Assembly: GCA_900550095.1 (NCBI GenBank)
Contig: URRG01000072.1
Coordinates: 1 to 8,889, forward strand
From: an uncultured Oscillospiraceae bacterium
GTDB taxonomy: Bacteria; Bacillota; Clostridia; Oscillospirales; Acutalibacteraceae
DNA length: 8,889 nucleotides
Direction of reading: 5' to 3'
The notes under the pieces were generated by a model. It ran no database searches. It saw nothing but the letters and a program-made list of their open reading frames with translations, and was not told where the DNA came from. Positions 1-3,272 of this stretch are shown in pieces (the stretch's first letter is position 1; each line of letters starts with the position of its first letter). The translations under genes and the position numbers were made by a program.

Positions 1-1
1 C

Positions 2-76
2 GGGGCCCCGCTGCGGCAATGGGAGGCAGCTTTCGCACTGGCCCGGCGAAAACTGCCTTTGGATTTCAACATATGA
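2..76 (+). CDS. C-terminal end of an upstream gene (partial)
   Basis: One frame is open from the window edge to a TGA at 74-76 and encodes a 24-residue tail ending LARRKLPLDFNI. The stop overlaps the ribosome binding site of the next gene (AAAGGA, 76-81), the tight packing expected within a phage operon. In siphophages a head-tail joining or tail terminator gene usually precedes the tube gene, but this fragment is too short to identify. A second frame is open through the same stretch, so the choice of frame rests on the position of the stop. Confidence 0.4.
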   Translation, partial: GAPLRQWEAAFALARRKLPLDFNI

Positions 77-93
77 AAGGACGGTTTTTTTCT

Positions 94-672
94 ATGGCAG
101 CTACACCTAAAAACGGCACGGAGATGGCAATGATCGACTGCGCCATGATTGTTGTAACAACTGAGGAGGATACTCCCCGCAGCATTGCGATCACCTCCGC
201 CACCAAACTGGGCGTTGAACCCCAGATCGAAACCACAGAGGCCGTGAAGCTGATGATCAAGGGCGTTCTGAAGGCGCAGAAGCCTGAGCGCAAGACCATC
301 ACCGGCCACACCCTGACCCTTACAGACAACATGACCATCCTGGAGCTCATCGAGATCCTTCAGGGCGGCACCCTCACCAAGGAGGAGGATGGGACCATCA
401 CCGGCTATACGCCCCCTGTGACGGGCAGCGAATACAAGCCTGTGAAATTTACCCTGGACGCCTACTGCTCGCAGCTGGATGAAGGCGGCAACGTGCTCCA
501 GTATGAGAAGACCAGCTACCCCGGGTGCTCCGGCCAGCCCGTGGCCCTCAGCTCTGAGGACAACGTCTTCCGCGTGCACGAATATACCATCAATTCCGCG
601 CCTTCCAAGGGAGAAGCTCCTTACACCCTGAGCTATGTGGAGGCGCTTCCCACGGTGAGCGCGGCCGCGTAA
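94..672 (+). CDS. Major tail tube protein
   Basis: This 192-residue protein is the probable subunit of the hexameric rings that stack into the non-contractile tail tube. The start at 94 (MAATPKNGTEMAMIDCAM) is preferred: AAAGGA at 76-81 lies 12 bases upstream, slightly long. In-frame ATGs at 19 and 73 have no better site and would add residues that do not look conserved. The protein is soluble, rich in beta-prone stretches and Thr/Gly, and has no signal peptide or membrane segment. The C-terminal part (GNVLQYEKTSYPGCSG, then FRVHEYTINSAPSKGEAPY) resembles tube proteins of Clostridia siphophages as I remember them. Its place directly before the chaperone pair and tape measure gene is the conserved order for siphophage tails and is the strongest support. 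It could be a related minor tail protein, but length and position favour the tube subunit. Confidence 0.83.
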   Translation: MAATPKNGTEMAMIDCAMIVVTTEEDTPRSIAITSATKLGVEPQIETTEAVKLMIKGVLKAQKPERKTITGHTLTLTDNMTILELIEILQGGTLTKEEDGTITGYTPPVTGSEYKPVKFTLDAYCSQLDEGGNVLQYEKTSYPGCSGQPVALSSEDNVFRVHEYTINSAPSKGEAPYTLSYVEALPTVSAAA

Positions 673-679
673 GGGCCAG

Positions 680-728
680 AGCGCAGGAGAATTCGGAAAG
701 GCATAGGAAGCGCAGGAGCATAAGAAGC
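680..728 (+). repeat. Short degenerate direct repeats in the gap after the tube gene
   Basis: AGCGCAGGAG occurs at 680-689 and again at 709-718. GCATAGGAAG (701-710) is followed by GCATAAGAAG (719-728). The stretch is purine-rich and the whole gap 673-869 contains no ATG, so it is not a gene. The several AGGAG motifs look like ribosome binding sites but have no start codon after them. It may be a decayed remnant, and no function can be assigned. Confidence 0.4.
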
Positions 729-759
729 AGAAAGCGCCTGAGGCGGCGCGGTCCCGCCG

Positions 760-828
760 GTTTTGCGGCCTGCTGCGCGGAACAGCTCTCCCGGGGAAAG
801 GGAGGGCGTCCGCCGCGGGCTGCAAAAC
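760..828 (+). other. Large GC-rich RNA hairpin between tube and chaperone genes
   Basis: Bases 760-773 pair with 815-828 as 14 nearly continuous pairs, two of them G-U. After one mismatch, 775-776 pair with 812-813. Across a two-base bulge, 779-781 pair with 809-811. An inner stem pairs 785-792 with 800-807 around the loop GGGGAAA. In total about 27 pairs lie within 69 bases. No run of T follows, so it is not a standard intrinsic terminator. It ends 41 bases before the chaperone start and leaves that ribosome binding site free. Possible roles are limiting transcription or protecting the end of abundant tube mRNA; both are inference. Confidence 0.65.
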
Positions 829-869
829 GTTAGGCCGTATATATAGAATTTGACAGGAGGAATTTACCT

Positions 870-1277
870 ATGGCGGTTACAACGATTTCAGAACTGAGAG
901 AATACGCGGAGGGTATGGAGGTGGAGCTTCCGGGCTTCGTGGAGGAAAAGCCCATTGTGGTGAAGCTCAGGCGTCCCTCCATGCTGCTTCTGGCCCAGGA
1001 GGGAGTCATTCCCAATCCCCTGCTTTCAGCGGCTTCGGAGCTTTTCCGCAGCGGAAAGACCGGGGAAAAGGCCGGCATCAAGGACATGGGAGAAATCTTC
1101 CGGGTGATCGCCCGGGCGGCCCTCGTGTCTCCCAGCTATGACGAGCTGGAAGAAGCGGGCCTTACCCTTACGGACAGCCAGCTTCTCTATATTTACAACT
1201 ACAGCCAGACGGGGGTGGACGCCCTCCGCCGATTTCGTGAAAAGCAGGAATCTGCTGCCCTTTCTGGCGGCCGCTAA
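870..1277 (+). CDS. Tail assembly chaperone, G-like part
   Basis: This 135-residue soluble protein has a strong ribosome binding site (AGGAGG 855-860, nine bases from the ATG). The opening MAVTTISELREYAEGMEVELPGF and the segment KLRRPSMLLLAQEGVIPNPLL are characteristic of the tail assembly chaperone family in Firmicutes siphophages, the counterpart of lambda gpG. Such proteins bind the tape measure protein and keep it soluble until the tube polymerises around it. The predicted protein is mostly helical with no membrane segment. Position between tube and tape measure genes is the classical one. The reading frame ends at TAA 1275-1277, while a second frame that starts to look real before this point carries the usual partner domain to 1452. 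The longer product is therefore probably made by ribosomal frameshifting. The family call is from remembered sequence style and gene order, not a search. Confidence 0.82.
   Translation: MAVTTISELREYAEGMEVELPGFVEEKPIVVKLRRPSMLLLAQEGVIPNPLLSAASELFRSGKTGEKAGIKDMGEIFRVIARAALVSPSYDELEEAGLTLTDSQLLYIYNYSQTGVDALRRFREKQESAALSGGR
1237..1266 (+). other. Candidate programmed frameshift region (+1 or -2)
   Basis: Passing from the chaperone frame (stop at 1275) into the frame ending at 1452 needs +1 or -2, not the -1 used by lambda. Two places fit. At CTT TCT (1260-1265) a leucine tRNA could slip from CTT to TTT, the same re-pairing as in the release factor 2 gene, though no stop codon or close Shine-Dalgarno motif accompanies it here. 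At GAA AAG (1239-1244) a lysine tRNA could slip back two bases from AAG to AAA. The sequence alone does not decide between them. A -1 shift is excluded because that frame meets TGA at 1238-1240. Confidence 0.5.
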
Positions 1278-1452
1278 GGCTTACCGGCAAAAGCCCAGCG
1301 AGCTTCTGGCTCTGGACGATCCGTATACCGCCTATTGCCTGGACGAAGCATGTCTGTATATCGAGGCGCGCCGTTCCGGCGGGGAAGCTCCGGTCTATCA
1401 GAAAACCGTGAGAAGTTTTCACGAATTCTACGATTCTATCAAAACGGGATGA
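1264..1452 (+). CDS. Tail assembly chaperone, T-like extension in shifted frame
   Basis: The frame ending at TGA 1450-1452 encodes LAAAKAYRQKPSELLALDD, then PYTAYCLDEACLYIEARR, ending SFHEFYDSIKTG. The pattern K-P-S-E-L-L followed by DDPYTAYCLDEA is typical of the second chaperone reading frame in Clostridia siphophages. It has no credible start of its own. An ATG at 1138 would begin with a poor frame-shadow peptide, and a GTG at 1237 has no ribosome binding site. I read it as the C-terminal domain of a G-T fusion of about 193-194 residues made by a minority of ribosomes. In lambda the T domain recruits tube subunits while G binds the tape measure protein, and the ratio matters for assembly. 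Only eight bases separate this stop from a promoter for the next gene. Confidence 0.72.
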   Translation: MAAAKAYRQKPSELLALDDPYTAYCLDEACLYIEARRSGGEAPVYQKTVRSFHEFYDSIKTG

Positions 1453-1459
1453 CCCCCTA

Positions 1460-1489
1460 TTGAAAAGCCCTCTTTTTTTCTGGTATCAT
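1460..1489 (+). promoter_or_regulatory. Promoter of the first lipoprotein gene
   Basis: The -35 element TTGAAA (1460-1465) matches the consensus at five of six bases. An 18-base spacer is followed by TATCAT (1484-1489), also five of six, with an extended TG at 1481-1482. Transcription would start near 1496, about 23 bases before the GTG start. The promoter gives this gene expression independent of the tail operon. The predicted start lies beyond the 5' arm of an inverted repeat that can hide the ribosome binding site. Confidence 0.75.
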
Positions 1490-1515
1490 GTGCTTACCGG
1501 AAAAAGGAGGGCTTT
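1464..1515 (+). promoter_or_regulatory. Inverted repeat hiding the lipoprotein ribosome binding site
   Basis: Bases 1464-1478 (AAAGCCCTCTTTTTT) pair without a gap with 1501-1515 (AAAAAGGAGGGCTTT), 15 pairs including one T-G. After a one-base bulge at 1479, bases 1480-1485 continue to pair with 1495-1500, leaving a nine-base loop. The ribosome binding site AGGAGG (1505-1510) is wholly within the 3' arm. A long transcript from the tail operon would fold and block it. A transcript from the internal promoter starts near 1496 and lacks the 5' arm. Phage T4 lysozyme mRNA is a known case of this arrangement. Confidence 0.75.
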
Positions 1516-1518
1516 GCT

Positions 1519-2094
1519 GTGGGGATGAAAAGGATCATATGTATGCTGCTTGCCTGTGTGCTTTGTGTTTCAGCACTGGGAGGATGCCAGGGAGGAAAAG
1601 AACCGTTGGCAGACGACGATTTCGAGTATTATGATGAAAACGGCCAGATGCAGGAGTTTGACGAGGAAGAACATGTTACCACGATGTCAAGGGGAGAAGA
1701 AATAGCGGGCAAAACACTGCAGACCAAACGGGGCGTAAAAATAGGGGATCCGATTTCAGTGATCGCAGAAAAGTATGATGTAAGCGTGGCACGTGCAGTA
1801 TATTACTATGAGGGTGGTGAAGCTGGAGAATTAAGAGAGTTTACTGAAAAGTATCCTACAGGTGAGGATGCATTTAATCATCTGGATGAAATAAAAGATA
1901 AATTTGATTTGGAAGAGGATTACACAGCTGAAGAAGACTACATATTTATTGATTTTTGCGTATTGGACAACGGGGAATATATAGCTAGTAGGGACGCTGG
2001 TGACCGCCCCGCTTCTTCACTGGCATTCAAAATATTTCTAGTAGATGGGGAATATGTTATACATGAAATTTGTATTTATAGAGTGAATAAATAG
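1519..2094 (+). CDS. Small secreted lipoprotein, first moron
   Basis: This 191-residue protein begins with a charged start (MGMKRI), a hydrophobic stretch and the lipobox L-G-G-C, so it should be lipid-modified at Cys23 and anchored on the outer face of the membrane. The GTG at 1519 is chosen because AGGAGG (1505-1510) is eight bases away; the in-frame ATG at 1525 is 14 away. The mature part opens with an acidic linker (about residues 28-55). A compact domain with TLQTKRGVKIGDPISVIAEKYD follows, a GVKIGD-type turn also seen in small BLIP/SmpA-like lipoprotein folds; this likeness is weak. The gene has its own promoter and a terminator directly after it, and its later part is AT-richer than the flanking tail genes. 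That is the pattern of a moron, a gene acquired between structural genes and expressed in the lysogen. Superinfection exclusion or host-surface change is plausible; no function is shown. Confidence 0.8.
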   Translation: MGMKRIICMLLACVLCVSALGGCQGGKEPLADDDFEYYDENGQMQEFDEEEHVTTMSRGEEIAGKTLQTKRGVKIGDPISVIAEKYDVSVARAVYYYEGGEAGELREFTEKYPTGEDAFNHLDEIKDKFDLEEDYTAEEDYIFIDFCVLDNGEYIASRDAGDRPASSLAFKIFLVDGEYVIHEICIYRVNK

Positions 2095-2104
2095 GCAGTC
2101 TCTG

Positions 2105-2136
2105 AAAAAAGCCCGCACCGTTTGGTGCGGGTTTTT
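2105..2136 (+). terminator. Intrinsic terminator after the first lipoprotein gene
   Basis: A perfect eight-pair stem, CCCGCACC (2112-2119) with GGTGCGGG (2124-2131), has a GTTT loop and is followed by TTTTT (2132-2136). A run of A (2105-2110) precedes it, so it may also work on the other strand. It begins ten bases after the stop codon and closes the promoter-gene-terminator cassette. It also lies in the path of any long transcript going on to the tape measure gene. Confidence 0.92.
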
Positions 2137-2227
2137 ATATTGGTAAGTGCTATAGGGAGGTGAGAACCTGACATTACAGATAAAACGAAAGCGGATATTC
2201 ATAGAATAGGTAAAGGAGGAGAACGTT

Positions 2228-2569
2228 TTGATTATCGATTTGGCAGAATTGCAAAAAGAAAGCGACCGTATCAAAAAAATGGGGGACGCTATTGAAACCG
2301 CCTTTAAAAACGCCCGGGCAGGCAGTGAAAAAGAGCTGGCGAAAATAAGCGAAGCCGTTGAAAAGGTCGTTAAAAACACAGAAAAAGAAACTAAAAAGAT
2401 AGAACCGGCTATGCAGGGAGTGGGAAAAAATGTTTTGTCGGTAGCCGATTCTGTGGAATCGGGATTAAAAACCATTGCAGGTTCCATCCCGCAGATTGCC
2501 AGCGCTATGGAAAACAGCCCGTTTAATTCGGCTGCCGAGTCTATTTCTCAAGGTTTTTTCACGGCATAA
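2228..2569 (+). CDS. Small coiled-coil protein of unknown function
   Basis: This 113-residue protein starts at TTG 2228 with a very good ribosome binding site (AAAGGAGGA 2212-2220, eight bases from the start). I do not recognise the family. Residues 5-60 are highly charged and helical with coiled-coil spacing (Lys, Glu and Ala rich). The rest is less charged (SVADSVESGLKTIAGSIPQI) and the end is FNSAAESISQGFFTA. There is no signal peptide or membrane segment. It lies between the terminator of the first lipoprotein gene and the promoter of the second, with no clear promoter of its own, so it probably depends on transcription passing through the upstream terminator. Its order of parts loosely resembles the start of the tape measure protein (charged helix, then VESGLK against VESSLK). 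It could be a displaced tape measure N-terminus or a small tape measure partner. It is a credible gene of unknown role. Confidence 0.65.
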   Translation: MIIDLAELQKESDRIKKMGDAIETAFKNARAGSEKELAKISEAVEKVVKNTEKETKKIEPAMQGVGKNVLSVADSVESGLKTIAGSIPQIASAMENSPFNSAAESISQGFFTA

Positions 2570-2610
2570 AAGAAAATACAGAGAATAAAAATATATATCC
2601 GTGAATTTTC

Positions 2611-2639
2611 TTGACGAGAGAAAAGAAGCGGCGTATACT
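2611..2639 (+). promoter_or_regulatory. Promoter of the second lipoprotein gene
   Basis: TTGACG (2611-2616) and TATACT (2634-2639) are separated by exactly 17 bases, each matching consensus at five of six positions. An A/T-rich tract at 2586-2598 upstream could act as an UP element. The start of transcription would be near 2646, giving a short leader of about 23 bases before the GTG. This is the strongest promoter-like sequence in the window. No arm able to hide the ribosome binding site is seen here, unlike in the first cassette. Confidence 0.85.
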
Positions 2640-2668
2640 AAAGCTACAGAACAAAGGAGGTAGTAAAA

Positions 2669-3202
2669 GTGAAAAAGATTTTATGCATGTTGCTGGCGTG
2701 CGTGCTCTGTGTTTCGACGCTGGGGGGGTGCCGTATAAATGCAGAAATAAATGAACTGTTTCGCGAAGTTCCACCATCTATCAGGCAAGATATTATAAAC
2801 CAGGCTGAATATATAGAAAAATATTTACGTGAAGCTGATGATTCCAATAATTATAATTTCCATTTGATAGATGTAGAACGTTTTGAAGAATATACGCAGC
2901 TTTGCTTTTATAGAAATGAAAATGCATACTTGTCCTTTACTTTTCGTGATAGTGATAAGTATGTGCAAACGGCTGAATTTTTTGAATATTCCGATAAAGC
3001 AGCGGAGCCGTATGTGTCAGTGGTAAGTAGCTTATTAGATTATAGAGATTTTAGCATTTCAGAAAGAAAGAAAGAAAAGGTATTAAGTGCTTGTAAAAAT
3101 CAAAAAGAATATTCTTCATCTTTGGAATGGGATTTTGAAGGAAGTAGTGTTTCAGTAGGATGTCAGGACAAAATGATTAGTTTTACTATATGGAACAGCT
3201 AA
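2669..3202 (+). CDS. Small secreted lipoprotein, second moron
   Basis: This 177-residue protein starts at GTG 2669, eight bases after AAGGAGG (2654-2660). Residues 1-21 form a lipoprotein signal peptide with the lipobox L-G-G-C and predicted lipid attachment at Cys21. The signal peptide is almost the same as that of the first lipoprotein (18 of 21 residues, sharing MLLACVLCVS with its unusual cysteines), but the mature parts show no clear similarity. The mature chain has a helical start (INELFREVPPSIRQDIINQ), then an alternating polar and aromatic region (QLCFYRNENAYLSFTFRDSD), and ends SFTIWNS. I do not recognise the family. The mature region is AT-rich and unlike the neighbouring structural genes, which suggests transfer. 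With its own promoter and terminator it is a self-contained cassette, probably expressed in the lysogen. Exclusion of related phages is a reasonable guess and no more. Confidence 0.8.
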   Translation: MKKILCMLLACVLCVSTLGGCRINAEINELFREVPPSIRQDIINQAEYIEKYLREADDSNNYNFHLIDVERFEEYTQLCFYRNENAYLSFTFRDSDKYVQTAEFFEYSDKAAEPYVSVVSSLLDYRDFSISERKKEKVLSACKNQKEYSSSLEWDFEGSSVSVGCQDKMISFTIWNS

Positions 3203-3208
3203 TGGGCG

Positions 3209-3248
3209 AAAACAGCCGGTATTTCAGTTTTGAAATACCGGCTGTTTT
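3209..3248 (+). terminator. Intrinsic terminator after the second lipoprotein gene
   Basis: An 18-pair perfect inverted repeat (3209-3226 with 3231-3248) surrounds a GTTT loop. The right arm ends in TTTT and the left begins with AAAA, so it could act in both directions. The T run is short and is followed by AAAT, so efficiency may be less than the stem suggests. It starts seven bases after the lipoprotein stop and ends ten bases before the ribosome binding site of the tape measure gene. Confidence 0.82.
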
Positions 3249-3272
3249 AAATAAAAAGAAGGAGTGGAGCAT

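Noticed and set aside
1..10. Perfect ten-base palindrome CGGGGCCCCG at the window edge
   Set aside because: It is within the probable coding end of the upstream gene, and ten bases of GC palindrome is unremarkable here.
1138..1263. ATG at 1138 as an independent start of the T-like frame
   Set aside because: The first 40 residues from it are a frame shadow of the G-like gene with no ribosome binding site; frameshifting explains the domain better.
2150..2159. CTATAGGGAG, identical to the core of a T7 class promoter
   Set aside because: The upstream half of the T7 promoter is absent and nothing suggests a T7-like polymerase in this siphophage-type region; a ten-base chance match is acceptable.
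2155..2209. Possible 13-codon leader peptide starting with CTG at 2168 after GGGAGG
   Set aside because: A CTG start, tiny size and no regulatory codon run. It may be a remnant of a lost gene start, but support is too weak for a feature.
2038..2487. 149-residue open frame on the minus strand
   Set aside because: It lies across the terminator and the coiled-coil gene, has no ribosome binding site evidence, and reads as the complement of the + strand genes.
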